Assembly (NCBI GenBank): GCA_000466585.1
Contig: KE993499.1
Coordinates: forward strand, 59,983 to 123,982
Direction: 5' to 3'
Source of the DNA: Clostridiales bacterium oral taxon 876 str. F0540
GTDB lineage: Bacteria; Bacillota; Clostridia; Clostridiales; Clostridiaceae
DNA length: 64,000 bases
Part shown: in pieces, positions 27,145 through 36,302 of the stretch
Layout of the letters: each line of letters begins with the position of its first letter
How positions within the stretch are numbered: the first letter of the stretch is position 1
Notes under the pieces: model-generated
Database searches by the model: none
What the model saw: only the letters and a program-made list of their open reading frames with translations
What the model was told of the DNA's origin: nothing
Made by a program: the position numbers and the translations under genes

Positions 27145-28062
27145 ATGAACTTACTTTCGATAGATACTAGTATTATCCCATCGGTTAGACTTATTGGTCA
27201 CGTATCCTATAATAAGCCTTGGAAACATTTTACAAGAGTAATAGATGAATACCTATTGTATGTAGTAAAAAGCGGGGAACTGTTTATAAAAGAAGGGGAG
27301 AAAGAATACCACTTAATGAAGGGAGACCTTTTACTGCTTGAACCCAATATAGAGCATACTGGTTATAAAGAAGCCATATGTCATTACTATTATTTCCACT
27401 TTAAGCATGCAAAAATTAATTTAGTTACTGAAAAGTCTCATGATGAAATAGCCAAAGAATTGGTTATTAAAAGAAAGGATTCATTAGCGAGTGAACATCT
27501 TGAGGAAGCTACTGACAGCGATCCTGTATTTTATTTACCGAAATACTATCATTATGAGAATGAAAATGAACTTATGGCTATGTTAGTAGACACAGATAAT
27601 GACTACTATAAAAAATATGAAGGTTACAAAAGAGTTGCGTCCTTAAAGCTTCTGGAAATACTCATAAAAGTAAGTAGGGATTATACTTCTACAAAAATAG
27701 AAAATTCTCAACCTCACTTCTCAAAAGCCTTTGCCAAATGCCGAAACATACAAAATTATCTTAATGCTGAATATCAAAGTAAAATTACAAGTACAGAAAT
27801 AGAAAAAGTATTTGAATCAAATTATGACTATTTAAACAGAGTGTTCCAAAAGATGACTGGTTATACTATAGTAAACTATTTAAATGTACTTAGAATTAAC
27901 AAAGCTAAAGATTTGCTTGATACCACACCAATAAAAATATCTGAGGTAGGCTATCTTGTAGGAATAGAGGATCCTTATTATTTCAGTAAACTGTTTAAAA
28001 AGCATACAGGAATGACCCCATCTCAATATTTAAAATTAAGAAGTGAAACTAAAATAGAATAG
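27145..28062 (+). CDS. AraC-family transcriptional regulator
   Basis: A 305-residue regulator with an N-terminal cupin-like sensor domain (LYVVKSGELFIKEGEKEYHLMKGDLLLLEPNIEHTG pattern, about 40-80) and a C-terminal AraC DNA-binding domain with two helix-turn-helix units (about 195-300), including ISEVGYLVGIEDPYYFSKLFKKHTGMTPSQY, which contains the family signature. GGGGGT is upstream of the ATG. It is divergent from the seven-gene glucan operon that starts about 125 bp away, so it most likely senses an isomaltooligosaccharide and activates that operon. Confidence 0.92.
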   Translation: MNLLSIDTSIIPSVRLIGHVSYNKPWKHFTRVIDEYLLYVVKSGELFIKEGEKEYHLMKGDLLLLEPNIEHTGYKEAICHYYYFHFKHAKINLVTEKSHDEIAKELVIKRKDSLASEHLEEATDSDPVFYLPKYYHYENENELMAMLVDTDNDYYKKYEGYKRVASLKLLEILIKVSRDYTSTKIENSQPHFSKAFAKCRNIQNYLNAEYQSKITSTEIEKVFESNYDYLNRVFQKMTGYTIVNYLNVLRINKAKDLLDTTPIKISEVGYLVGIEDPYYFSKLFKKHTGMTPSQYLKLRSETKIE

Positions 28063-28103
28063 AGCGTAAATAGCTATAACTAAACATAAACTATTTACGC
28101 TCT
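28061..28103. terminator. Bidirectional terminator
   Basis: 13-bp perfect stem AGAGCGTAAATAG (28061-28073) with CTATTTACGCTCT (28091-28103), between the convergent AraC and RDD genes, with T-rich sequence following on the plus strand. Confidence 0.75.
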
Positions 28104-28106
28104 ATT

Positions 28107-28799
28107 TTATAAGCTATTTATAAAGCTTTCAAAATCACTTAATATACCTAGTTCATCAAACTTGTTCCTAAAATGCTTTTTTAATTCTTCCTGAAGTTTG
28201 CTGCAATCTTCCATCCTATTTTTTCTTTCAAGATAATCTCTGATAAGTTCTTGTTCTTCCTTAGAAATATAATATTCGAAATTGCTGTTGCTTTTATGCA
28301 GATCTTCTAAAGTAACAGGTCTTGCTTTATCATTTTCTGCAATGACTATAGTTGATGCAGCCATGTCACCAACTCGTTTATGTTCTTTATTGAAAAATAT
28401 AAAAAATATCCCTACACCGAGCATATCAACAAACAGTCTGAATAAATTTCTGATTGCAGAGTGTTTTAAGGTAATTGGCTGGCCATTGTTTCTGATTGTT
28501 CGAAGCTTCATGACTTTCTTTCCTAAAGTCTGCCCATTATTATTAAGCTCCATAGCAATAAAATACCCATAAATTATTAACGCACTTATTACAAGCGAGA
28601 TACCTATAATCCAACCGTAATAACCTCCCCAAAACCTTGGCGAAAAATATCTTATTAGAAGAAGAGCACATAAAAGCACAATTAGTATTACACTTTGAAT
28701 AAGTGTATCAATAACTGCAGCAGCAGTACGTGAGCCCACATCTGCCAATGTATATTCAACTTCTATATTTTCGGGAGTTGTGATTCTAATTTTTCTCAT
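28107..28799 (-). CDS. RDD family membrane protein
   Basis: A 230-residue protein with an RDD domain: Arg in VGSRTAAAVIDTLI, followed by the Asp of the same helix and the second Asp in HKRVGDMAAST, after which the family is named. Three membrane helices are visible, then a cytoplasmic, charged helical tail of about 75 residues. AAGGAG lies upstream of the ATG. RDD proteins are frequent members of MoxR/DUF58/SpoIIM-type clusters such as the one alongside. Molecular function unknown; some RDD proteins have been proposed as Na+/H+ antiporters. Confidence 0.88.
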   Translation of the reverse strand: MRKIRITTPENIEVEYTLADVGSRTAAAVIDTLIQSVILIVLLCALLLIRYFSPRFWGGYYGWIIGISLVISALIIYGYFIAMELNNNGQTLGKKVMKLRTIRNNGQPITLKHSAIRNLFRLFVDMLGVGIFFIFFNKEHKRVGDMAASTIVIAENDKARPVTLEDLHKSNSNFEYYISKEEQELIRDYLERKNRMEDCSKLQEELKKHFRNKFDELGILSDFESFINSL

Positions 28800-28876
28800 A
28801 GATTTTCTCCTTTACTTCTTTCCATTTTATGTACAATTCATTTTTAATCTGGTAAAATATACAAGAGGTGAATATA

Positions 28877-29833
28877 TTGAAAGAAGAACAATTCATTAAA
28901 GCTAATTCAAATACATGGAGAGAGCTTGAAGAGCTCTCAGCTGTTATAAATAAAAAGGGTATCAAAACCATGCCTTCAAATGATGTAAAAAAATTTTTAA
29001 GCACCTTCAGGCAATCAAGCCATCATTTGGCCTATGCCAGAACTCACTATCCTGAAAGCAGTGTAGTAACTTACTTAAACTCTTTAGTTAGTAAGTGCCA
29101 CAGTAATGTTTATGCTGTCAGAAAGTTTTCTCCCGGTACTGTTTTAAAATATATTGGCTATGAGTTTCCAAGGCTTCTTAAGGTATATAAATGGTATATA
29201 TTAAGCTCCTTTGGATTTTTTGCATTCGGCGTAGCTCTAAGCCTCATATTGACTGCGTTAAATTCAAACAATGCTTCTATCTTTTTGCCTCAAGATATGA
29301 TAGAAGGTGTTAAAAGCGGAAAGGCTGGCAGCGGTGGTCAATGGAACTACCCATTAGTGTCTAGCCAAATCATGGTAAACAATATAACAGTTTCACTGAA
29401 AGCTTTTGCCTTTGGCATAACTCTTGGATTAGGTACAATGTACGTTCTTTTTATGAACGGTGCACTCCTTGGTTCATTAACTGCTCTCATGTATATGTAC
29501 GGAAATCCTAAGAGCTTTTGGTCTTTGATTCTCCCTCATGGTGTATTTGAGCTTACCGCAATATTCATATCCGGAGCTTGTGGCCTTATAATCGCCAAAC
29601 ATCTATTACTTCCGGGTGAATACACTAGAAAGTATTCTTTGATAGATGGCTCTAAAAAAGCTGTATCCCTTATTATGGGGGTAGTCTTCATGCTTATAAT
29701 TGCAGGAATTATCGAAGGTTTCTTTACTCCGCTTAACATATCTGCTGATAGTAAACTTGCCTTTGCAGTAATCACAGCCGTTATACTTGCAGTTTATTTT
29801 TCAATACCATATGTTATTAAAAGGAAGATTTAA
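28877..29833 (+). CDS. SpoIIM-like (DUF95) membrane protein
   Basis: A 318-residue protein with a cytoplasmic N-terminal region of about 100 residues and a SpoIIM-type membrane domain with five to six helices. The diagnostic stretch is LILPHGVFELTAIFISG, preceded by AFAFGITLGLGTMYVLFMNG. TTG 28877 has AGAGGTG 7 bp upstream and is preferred to GTG 28868, which overlaps that site. It is divergent from the RDD gene and convergent with the DUF58 operon. The true sporulation SpoIIM is shorter; proteins of this longer kind travel with RDD, MoxR and DUF58 genes in many bacteria and have an unknown envelope role. Confidence 0.85.
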   Translation: MKEEQFIKANSNTWRELEELSAVINKKGIKTMPSNDVKKFLSTFRQSSHHLAYARTHYPESSVVTYLNSLVSKCHSNVYAVRKFSPGTVLKYIGYEFPRLLKVYKWYILSSFGFFAFGVALSLILTALNSNNASIFLPQDMIEGVKSGKAGSGGQWNYPLVSSQIMVNNITVSLKAFAFGITLGLGTMYVLFMNGALLGSLTALMYMYGNPKSFWSLILPHGVFELTAIFISGACGLIIAKHLLLPGEYTRKYSLIDGSKKAVSLIMGVVFMLIIAGIIEGFFTPLNISADSKLAFAVITAVILAVYFSIPYVIKRKI

Positions 29834-29850
29834 ATACAAAATAGTAAGAG

Positions 29851-29895
29851 AACACAGAAGGAACGGATATTTTATGGTCTGTTTGCTTCTGTGTT
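29851..29895. terminator. Terminator-like hairpin
   Basis: AACACAGAAG (29851-29860) pairs with CTTCTGTGTT (29886-29895) across a 25-nt loop, followed by TTATTGCTTTTT. It lies between the convergent SpoIIM-like and DUF58 genes. Confidence 0.6.
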
Positions 29896-29965
29896 TATTG
29901 CTTTTTAATTAAATCATTTTTCCTGTGTTTTGGTATCGCTTATCTTCCGTATTAAATTCTACGTC

Positions 29966-31288
29966 TTATAAGAGATTCTTATTCTTTATCTCCACATATT
30001 GATTGATGGCTGCTAGTTCAACTTTTTCTGCCGGACATTCGATGCAGAAAACACCTCTTCTGTTTAAAAGGTTAATTATTTTTCTCCTATCGTTTAGAAG
30101 TTCTAGCGCCACTCCCTTATCAAACATTTCCTCCTGATTCTTAATATCCGTTGAGCTTATTTGTTCCAGACTCTCATTTTTTATCAATATTATAACTACC
30201 AAATGATTTTTTGTTATTATAGGAAGTACCTTTAAAATATTCTCAGCTTCCTCAACAGTTTCAAAATCAGTAAACATAAATACTATGCTTCTATGACGTT
30301 CCTTTCTTTTGAAATGGTAAAAGGCATCATCATAGTTTGAAGTTTGATTTGTAAAATCAACATGATATAAAGATTCCAGTATTTTATTTCTGTGAGCTGC
30401 TCCCTTTCCTGGAGCTATCATATTGTCAACCTCTGTATTAAAAAGCAGCAGACCTGATTGATCGCCGTTTTGATTTACTATATCTGAAAGCACCAAAGCT
30501 GTATTGACTGCTAAATCAAGCTTCCTATAGCCCCTTACTGTATAACTCATAGGCCTACCGGTATCTATAAACATATAAACATGCTGATTTTTTTCCGGCT
30601 CATATTGATTAATTATTGGCTTATTGTTTCTTGCCGTAGCAGGCCAATTAATTTTCCTGTACTCATCTCCGGATACATATTCTCTTAGGGATTCAAAGGA
30701 AGTACCTCTGCCAAGTATTTTTAGATTTCTCTGTCCCTGTTTTAGCTGACGATTATTAATAACGCTTAATCTGTACTTTCTTAAGTTTTTTAAGTTGGGA
30801 TAAACCTTGTATTCTCTGTCTAGGTTTATCTTAAATATTTTAGTACATAGCTTTAAATTTCCCTCGCATTTGATATGCACTTTTTTAAAAGTAAAGGCTC
30901 CTCTTTTAGTTGGTAATACAAAGTAGCCGAATTTTACTTTCTCGTGTGGTTTAACAAAGCCTTTCATTATTTTGTTCTGAGCTTCAAAGTGAAATTCGGG
31001 TATTTCATCAACAAGCTCCAGCTTAAGTACTCTGCTTGTTTTGTTGAAAACTTCAAACTCGATAGCCTCTTTTTCATATATAGATAAACTTTCATCCCCA
31101 GCACGTTCGATGAATAGATCAGCCTCATGGGGAGAAATAAAATAGTCTATTAACAAAAGAGCAGCGCATAATAAATTATATAATATAAATATTGTTAGTG
31201 AGTTATTTAGAACTATGCCTAAAGTTAAAACTACAATTCCAAAGGATAATAGATATATAAATCTTCTGGTAATACTCAATACTATCAC
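29966..31288 (-). CDS. DUF58 protein
   Basis: A 440-residue protein with two N-terminal membrane helices, a beta-rich middle region, and the DUF58 core (GRGTSFESLREYVSGDEYRKINWPATARN) leading into a von Willebrand factor A-like domain. The MIDAS-like stretch is MFIDTGRPMSY, where the usual D-x-S-x-S is degenerate. DUF58 proteins are partners of MoxR AAA ATPases and this gene follows the MoxR gene by 8 bp. The start is a GTG without a clear binding site, consistent with translational coupling. Likely role: assembly or maturation of envelope components. Confidence 0.9.
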   Translation of the reverse strand: MIVLSITRRFIYLLSFGIVVLTLGIVLNNSLTIFILYNLLCAALLLIDYFISPHEADLFIERAGDESLSIYEKEAIEFEVFNKTSRVLKLELVDEIPEFHFEAQNKIMKGFVKPHEKVKFGYFVLPTKRGAFTFKKVHIKCEGNLKLCTKIFKINLDREYKVYPNLKNLRKYRLSVINNRQLKQGQRNLKILGRGTSFESLREYVSGDEYRKINWPATARNNKPIINQYEPEKNQHVYMFIDTGRPMSYTVRGYRKLDLAVNTALVLSDIVNQNGDQSGLLLFNTEVDNMIAPGKGAAHRNKILESLYHVDFTNQTSNYDDAFYHFKRKERHRSIVFMFTDFETVEEAENILKVLPIITKNHLVVIILIKNESLEQISSTDIKNQEEMFDKGVALELLNDRRKIINLLNRRGVFCIECPAEKVELAAINQYVEIKNKNLL

Positions 31289-31296
31289 CCATCTCT

Positions 31297-32262
31297 CTAT
31301 CTTGGTACTTTAACTTTTGATAGTATATCGCCAAGTACCTGTTCAGGTTTAACCCCTTCAAGTTCAAGCTCCGGTTTTAAAATTATTCTGTGTCTTAAGG
31401 TTGGCACAGCCATTTTCTTTATATCCTCAGGTATTACGTAATCACGTCCATTATAGGCAGCGCATGCCTTAGAGCATTGCAGTAACGCAATAGATCCTCT
31501 AGGCGAGCTTCCAATATCAATTGTAGGGTTGTTTCTGGTTTCAGAAATTATTTTTACAATGTATTCTAAAAGTTCATCATCTACTCTTACTTTCTCCACC
31601 TGTTCTCTGCATTTTAATATATCCTCTGCTTTACATACTGCTTCTAAATTAACCTTGCCTAGATCAATACTTGAAAAGCCCTCATTGTGTCTCTTTAAGA
31701 CTTCCTTCTCTGCATTATTTGAAGGATAATCTATTATAATCTTCATCAAAAATCTATCTACTAGTGCTTCCGGCAGCGGATAGGTTCCTTCATATTCAAG
31801 CGGATTTTGTGTTGCAAATACCATATAAGGAGAAGGAAGCTCGTGCATTTCTCCGTCTATGGATACAGTCTGTTCCGCCATAGCTTCTAAAAGTCCTGCC
31901 TGTGTCTTTGGCGGCGTACGATTTATTTCATCTGCTAAAAGAAGGTTAGTAAATATAGGTCCTTTTTTAAGTTCAAACTCTCTTGTCTGCATATTAAAAA
32001 TCTTTGTTCCTGTTACATCAGCAGGCATTAAATCAGGAGTAAACTGTATTCTCTTAAAGTCTAAGGATAAGGTTTTTGCAAGTGCTCTAACCATAAGAGT
32101 TTTTGCAAGTCCCGGTACACCTTCTAAAAGCACATGTCCTCCGCTTAACAGGCTTATTATAGACTGCTCAATAAGCTCCTCTTGTTCTACGATAACCTTC
32201 TTTAGCTCTCTATCTATTTTTTCAGCTAATTCTTTAACTATATTTTTTTCAACGTTTTCCAA
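31297..32262 (-). CDS. MoxR family AAA ATPase
   Basis: A 321-residue cytoplasmic ATPase of the MoxR/RavA AAA+ group. Walker A GVPGLAKT at 48-55, Walker B LLLADEINR at 107-115, sensor 1 region FATQNPLEYEGTYPLPEALVDRFL, and sensor 2 in SPRGSIALLQ. These proteins are chaperone-like and often help insert metal cofactors or load partners with vWA domains. Start is TTG with AGGAG 9 bp upstream, overlapping the DUF4350 gene by 25 bp. The DUF58 protein encoded next is the expected vWA partner. Confidence 0.93.
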   Translation of the reverse strand: MENVEKNIVKELAEKIDRELKKVIVEQEELIEQSIISLLSGGHVLLEGVPGLAKTLMVRALAKTLSLDFKRIQFTPDLMPADVTGTKIFNMQTREFELKKGPIFTNLLLADEINRTPPKTQAGLLEAMAEQTVSIDGEMHELPSPYMVFATQNPLEYEGTYPLPEALVDRFLMKIIIDYPSNNAEKEVLKRHNEGFSSIDLGKVNLEAVCKAEDILKCREQVEKVRVDDELLEYIVKIISETRNNPTIDIGSSPRGSIALLQCSKACAAYNGRDYVIPEDIKKMAVPTLRHRIILKPELELEGVKPEQVLGDILSKVKVPR

Positions 32263-33233
32263 TATGAATCTCTCCTTTTCTTTAATATCCTGTTTAACTG
32301 CTCAATAGTAGTTATTACTTGTATATACTCCTTTGGCTTTTTTTCCGTCTTTGAATTATTCATAAATTCATTAACTTGTTTTGCCTTATTTAAGGAAGGA
32401 AGTTCTTCTCTTTCCCAATAGTCAATCAAATTTTCCTCTGAGCACTTTGTTTGTCTCAAAAGATTTTTATAATAACTTTCAGCTATTAAATCATAGCTTT
32501 TTGCCTGCCTATATAAAGCAGATGCAGAAAGAAGATATTCATTTTCATTTCTTTCAACTTCTTCATATAGAGCAATAGGTTTTCCAAAACGCTTTCCTTT
32601 ATAATAAAAGAAGGCCGAAAGACTTAGCACAAACTGAAATATTATAAATCTTCCCCATATAGGTATATAGTCCCATAAGGATGCTCTTACATTACTCTGA
32701 AACAAATTAGTTTCATTAAAATATATTTTTCTATTATTAAAGCTTGAAAGCTCGCTAAACAGAGCGTAAGCATTACTAGTATTTTCTGTTAATTCCTTAT
32801 TTGTTATATAAGTTGCATCCGAGGTTATAACAGAGCCCTTTCCATATTTATAGACCGTTACATTACCTCTTATATCCGGGCTTACTCCATAATCAACCAC
32901 ATGAATATTTCCTGCAGATAAACGTACTAATACACCGCCTTTATTTACCCAGGATTTAATATAGGAACTGTTTACATCAAATTTCCCTCCCGGAACAACA
33001 ATTTGAATTGAATTGTAATCCTGCTCTTCTACAGGCTTTAATGTCCTTTCAACAGGCATATTCAGCTTCTTCATAGCTTCGTAAAAAACACTTGAACCTA
33101 AAGAAGACTTGTTTATTACTGAATAAGCCGGAAGTTGATTTTCCATCCTGCTTGATACAAAGAAGGCTGCAAATAGAAATATGGGAATTAATATGATAAA
33201 GATAATAAGCTCTCTATACTTTTTAATCTTCAC
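32238..33233 (-). CDS. DUF4350 membrane protein
   Basis: A 331-residue protein with one N-terminal helix (about 9-26), an extracytoplasmic Rossmann-like domain (YSVINKSSLGSSVFYEAMKKL, then IVVPGGKFDVNSSYIKSWVNKGGVLVRLS), a second helix near 200 and a cytoplasmic tail. This matches DUF4350 proteins, which are related to GATase-like/IFT52 domains and occur in MoxR clusters. GTG start with GAGGTGAT upstream; it overlaps the DUF4129 gene by 11 bp and the MoxR gene by 25 bp, so all three are coupled. Confidence 0.8.
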   Translation of the reverse strand: MKIKKYRELIIFIILIPIFLFAAFFVSSRMENQLPAYSVINKSSLGSSVFYEAMKKLNMPVERTLKPVEEQDYNSIQIVVPGGKFDVNSSYIKSWVNKGGVLVRLSAGNIHVVDYGVSPDIRGNVTVYKYGKGSVITSDATYITNKELTENTSNAYALFSELSSFNNRKIYFNETNLFQSNVRASLWDYIPIWGRFIIFQFVLSLSAFFYYKGKRFGKPIALYEEVERNENEYLLSASALYRQAKSYDLIAESYYKNLLRQTKCSEENLIDYWEREELPSLNKAKQVNEFMNNSKTEKKPKEYIQVITTIEQLNRILKKRRDSYWKTLKKI

Positions 33234-33888
33234 GCTTTATCACCTCATTCCACAGTATATTAAAACTATCACTCCACCTTTTATAAACTTCCTCATTAGT
33301 ATCCTTGTGTCCATACCAGGAAGAGTTAAATATATCTATTAAATTTTTAAATATTGTAAGCTTTGAAAAACTATTTTTCTTCAAAAATCCATAAATTTCT
33401 TCATTAGTTTTTGTTTCATCAAGATATACTAAATTTTTCTCATGCATTAATAAAAGAAGGGCTATAAAATCAAAGCGAACAGCCTGTCTCAAATCTCCTG
33501 ACTTTATAAAATCAGAAGCTTTGTTTCTTAAGCTTTGAGGTGTCGTTTTGTCATCAATTTTTTCACCGAGTATTTCTGTAACCTTCCTCTTCTTTTCAAA
33601 GGTTTTATTTATCTTTATAACTATAACCACAATAATTGATAATATTACAATAATGCCAATTATCATAAATACCGTAGACAAAGTATCTGATATTTGCCCA
33701 GCGTTACTAAGATTACTGAAGGTTTTTTTTAAAAGTTTTAAAAGCCATTCCTTTATTGTATCCTTTGCCTTTTGTACAAAATCTCTTAGAGCATTATCAA
33801 GATGCTTATAATCAGGTCTTTTTAGGATACTATGAACTGTGTTGTCAAATTCATTTTTAGATGGAATTATTAAATTCAACAGTTTCAC
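33223..33888 (-). CDS. DUF4129 membrane protein
   Basis: A 221-residue protein: N-terminal amphipathic region, one central membrane helix (VFMIIGIIVILSIIVVIVI) and a cytoplasmic DUF4129 domain with QSLRNKASDFIKSGDLRQAVRFDFIALLL and the Trp-containing C-terminal WYGHKDTNEEVYKRW. GTG start; the gene overlaps the preceding membrane-protein gene by 32 bp. DUF4129 is the fourth typical member of the MoxR/DUF58/DUF4350 set and resembles the C-terminal part of some transglutaminase-like proteins. Confidence 0.82.
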   Translation of the reverse strand: MKLLNLIIPSKNEFDNTVHSILKRPDYKHLDNALRDFVQKAKDTIKEWLLKLLKKTFSNLSNAGQISDTLSTVFMIIGIIVILSIIVVIVIKINKTFEKKRKVTEILGEKIDDKTTPQSLRNKASDFIKSGDLRQAVRFDFIALLLLMHEKNLVYLDETKTNEEIYGFLKKNSFSKLTIFKNLIDIFNSSWYGHKDTNEEVYKRWSDSFNILWNEVIKRED

Positions 33889-34855
33889 TTAATTGTTTCC
33901 TTTCATCATTTTTTTCAATTTCTTTAAGTCTAAGTTCCAAGTCAAAGCCTTCTTTCTTAAATCTCTGATTAAAATACAGCATAGTAAGCATGATTGCAGC
34001 TATTGGTGTTACAACCATCCAAAAGATTAAATTTAGCGGCCAATTGATATATGTATATACAGAGGTTAAAAAAGTGGTATAATCCTGACTTATATTTAGT
34101 ATCTTTCCAAGCATGTATACCCCACTTGCAATCAGAGCAATCAGTGATTCTACAGACGCTCTTATTGCGTAAACTACAAGATTAAATAAAACAGAGGATC
34201 CAAATACCTTCCAGTAGTCTTTTCTGACTAATTTAAAGCTTCTTTTAATTGACGCAAAAGGACCCTTTTTCTCAACTATAAGGGCGTGAAGTGCAAAGGA
34301 AAACCATGCAGCATAAGCAGATACTATAAAAACTACTGCTAATCCAAATATTATAGAATAGATAACCATGAAAATTATTCTTCCGTCTAATGCCCCCATC
34401 ATCAGAAAAGCTCTGTCAAAGCTTCCGAAAAACTTTTTACCTACTAGATAAATTAATCCTCCTGCAGGTATAAACATAACTGCTGCACTAAGAATAATAA
34501 CAAAAACCTTAAATATACTTTTAAAAGAAATTTTTATAGCATCATGCGCAAAAACAGTTTCACCGCAATATTCCTGACTTGCTATTTTTATTGTACCTGA
34601 ATATAAACTTACCATAAAAGAGGCACCTAAAACTGCAATTATAGATATTATAATTACAGCTCCCACTATATTCCTTGCAGAACTAAATATAAAACTGCCG
34701 ATAGCCAGAACAATTGCACTGACAATGACTAAACCCAGTATTAATAAAAAAGCTATTATTCCATATCCTACAGTAAAAAGCGCTATACTTTTTACATGTT
34801 TTCTTAAAATATCAATGGATTTATCCATTATTTCAGAAAGATTCATTATGCCCAT
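33857..34855 (-). CDS. Polytopic membrane protein, first gene of the MoxR operon
   Basis: A 332-residue protein with six to seven membrane helices, beginning NLSEIMDKSIDILRKHVKSI. The arrangement resembles the glycerophosphodiester phosphodiesterase membrane-domain (DUF975/YciC-like) family, which lacks catalytic residues; assignment is tentative. The ATG at 34855 has AGGAGAC 7 bp upstream. It heads the run 34855-29966 (five overlapping or closely spaced genes) and probably helps organise the complex in the membrane. Confidence 0.65.
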   Translation of the reverse strand: MGIMNLSEIMDKSIDILRKHVKSIALFTVGYGIIAFLLILGLVIVSAIVLAIGSFIFSSARNIVGAVIIISIIAVLGASFMVSLYSGTIKIASQEYCGETVFAHDAIKISFKSIFKVFVIILSAAVMFIPAGGLIYLVGKKFFGSFDRAFLMMGALDGRIIFMVIYSIIFGLAVVFIVSAYAAWFSFALHALIVEKKGPFASIKRSFKLVRKDYWKVFGSSVLFNLVVYAIRASVESLIALIASGVYMLGKILNISQDYTTFLTSVYTYINWPLNLIFWMVVTPIAAIMLTMLYFNQRFKKEGFDLELRLKEIEKNDERKQLSETVEFNNSI

Positions 34856-35024
34856 ATAAAGTCTCCTATCGCATTCATATTAATCTATATTTTACTATAA
34901 TTAACAAAAAATAAAAAGGGTCTGCCGAAAAACAGATTAATCCTATCGCATGTTATTTGAATTCTATTTCTACAACTTCAAAAACACACTGGTTTTAATA
35001 GCTTTACGACAGCACCTTTTAACA

Positions 35025-36026
35025 TTATGCTTCTAGTTTTTCTAATCTTTTAGAAGCTTCCATCAGCTTCTGATGCTTTTGATTGTATTTCTTATAAACC
35101 TTCATCTTTTGCTTAAGCCTTATTCTGGCATCTCTTTCAGGATGAAACCTTATGTGTTCCTTGCAGTCTTCAGAACAAAAGCCTTCATAAATCTTCTCAC
35201 ATTCCTCACAGCATATATGCTGATCATGACAGTCATCATTTGTGCAATTTATATATCTGTCACTTGGCTTTCCGCAATGTTTACATTTTGAAATCACAAC
35301 ATCCTCTTCTGTCTGATTAATCTTCACGGAAATTCTTTCATCAAAAACATAACACTTCCCATCAAACAATTTTCCTTGAGTTTCAGGGTCCTTTCCGTAG
35401 GTTACTATTCCCCCCTCAAGATGATACACATCTTTAAACCCGTGATTTAAGAAAACCCCTGTAAGCTTTTCACATCTAATACCGCCTGTGCAATAGGTTA
35501 ATATTTTCTTATCCTTATGCTCTGATAAATTGCTTTCTATCCATTCAGGAAACTGCTTAAAGTTTTTAACCTCTGCCTTTATAGCTCCTCTAAAATGTCC
35601 TATTTCATATTCATAGTCATTTCTTCCATCAACTATAATAACATCATCTCTTTGAAGCATTTCCATCCATTCCTTAGGTTTTAAGTAAGTTCCAACAATC
35701 TCATTCGGATTTACATCATCCTCCGGAAGAAGTGTTATTATACTAGGCCTATATCTTACATACATCTTCTTAAAGGCATTTTCTTCTTCTTCATCAATTT
35801 TAAACACCATATCTGCAAACCTTTCGTCTGCCTTAACTACATTCATATAAGCTTCTGTCTGTTCAATTGTACCTGAAACGGTACCGTTCAAACCTTCCTC
35901 AGCAACTAAAATACGTCCCTTTAATCCAAGTGCTTTGCACAGCTCTAGATGCTCCTTTGCAAATTCCTCGGCATTTTCTATCTTTACAAATTTATAATAT
36001 AGCAAAACTCTATATGGCTTATTCAT
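35025..36026 (-). CDS. trhO: tRNA uridine(34) 5-hydroxylase (rhodanese family)
   Basis: A 333-residue protein of the TrhO/YceA family, which makes 5-hydroxyuridine at the wobble position of certain tRNAs in an oxygen-dependent reaction. It has an N-terminal acylphosphatase-like region (LLYYKFVKIENAEEFAKEH, VAEEGLNGTVSGT), a rhodanese domain with the catalytic Cys in TYCTGGIRCEKL, and a Cys-rich C-terminal zinc-binding tail (CKHCGKP, CTNDDCHDQHICCEEC). The start is ATG 36026; the TTG at 36038 lies inside the binding site. An oxygen-dependent enzyme is notable if the host is an anaerobe. Confidence 0.9.
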   Translation of the reverse strand: MNKPYRVLLYYKFVKIENAEEFAKEHLELCKALGLKGRILVAEEGLNGTVSGTIEQTEAYMNVVKADERFADMVFKIDEEEENAFKKMYVRYRPSIITLLPEDDVNPNEIVGTYLKPKEWMEMLQRDDVIIVDGRNDYEYEIGHFRGAIKAEVKNFKQFPEWIESNLSEHKDKKILTYCTGGIRCEKLTGVFLNHGFKDVYHLEGGIVTYGKDPETQGKLFDGKCYVFDERISVKINQTEEDVVISKCKHCGKPSDRYINCTNDDCHDQHICCEECEKIYEGFCSEDCKEHIRFHPERDARIRLKQKMKVYKKYNQKHQKLMEASKRLEKLEA

Positions 36027-36086
36027 TTTATATTTCAATCCTTTCTAAATCTGCAATATTTAGAATTTATAAATTAAATTATTTAT

Positions 36087-36188
36087 ATAACAATACAAAA
36101 GTTCTAATACATTAACAATGTCCCAAAAATCCATGAAGATTGGATATTTTGTGACATTGTTAATGAAAGAACCTTATTGCATTATATA
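36087..36188. repeat. MITE-like palindromic element, copy 2
   Basis: Reverse-complement match over nearly its whole length to 8039-8142, with the same arms (ACAATACAAAAGTTCTAAT.. and ..AATGAAAGAACCTTATTGCAT) and central GTCCCAAAAAT..ATTTTGTGACATTG. It lies between the trhO start and the next gene's terminator. Self-pairing would form a hairpin of around 45 bp with bulges. Confidence 0.7.
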
Positions 36189-36256
36189 TATAATAAACTA
36201 TAGAAACATTTTTGTAAATGATAAATATTATCATTTAGTACTTTTTATCACAAAAT

Positions 36257-36291
36257 AAGACCTCCTAAGCATTTTATAGCTAAGAGGTCTT
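36257..36291 (-). terminator. Intrinsic terminator
   Basis: AAGACCTCCTAAGC (36257-36270) pairs with GCTAAGAGGTCTT (36279-36291); on the minus strand ATTTTG follows. It ends the WG-repeat/DUF3298 gene. Confidence 0.75.
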
Positions 36292-36302
36292 ATATCTTAT
36301 AT

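Noticed and set aside
28877..29833. Calling the SpoIIM-like genes sporulation genes
   Set aside because: Neither lies with sporulation genes; the family also has nonsporulation members, and the context supports those.
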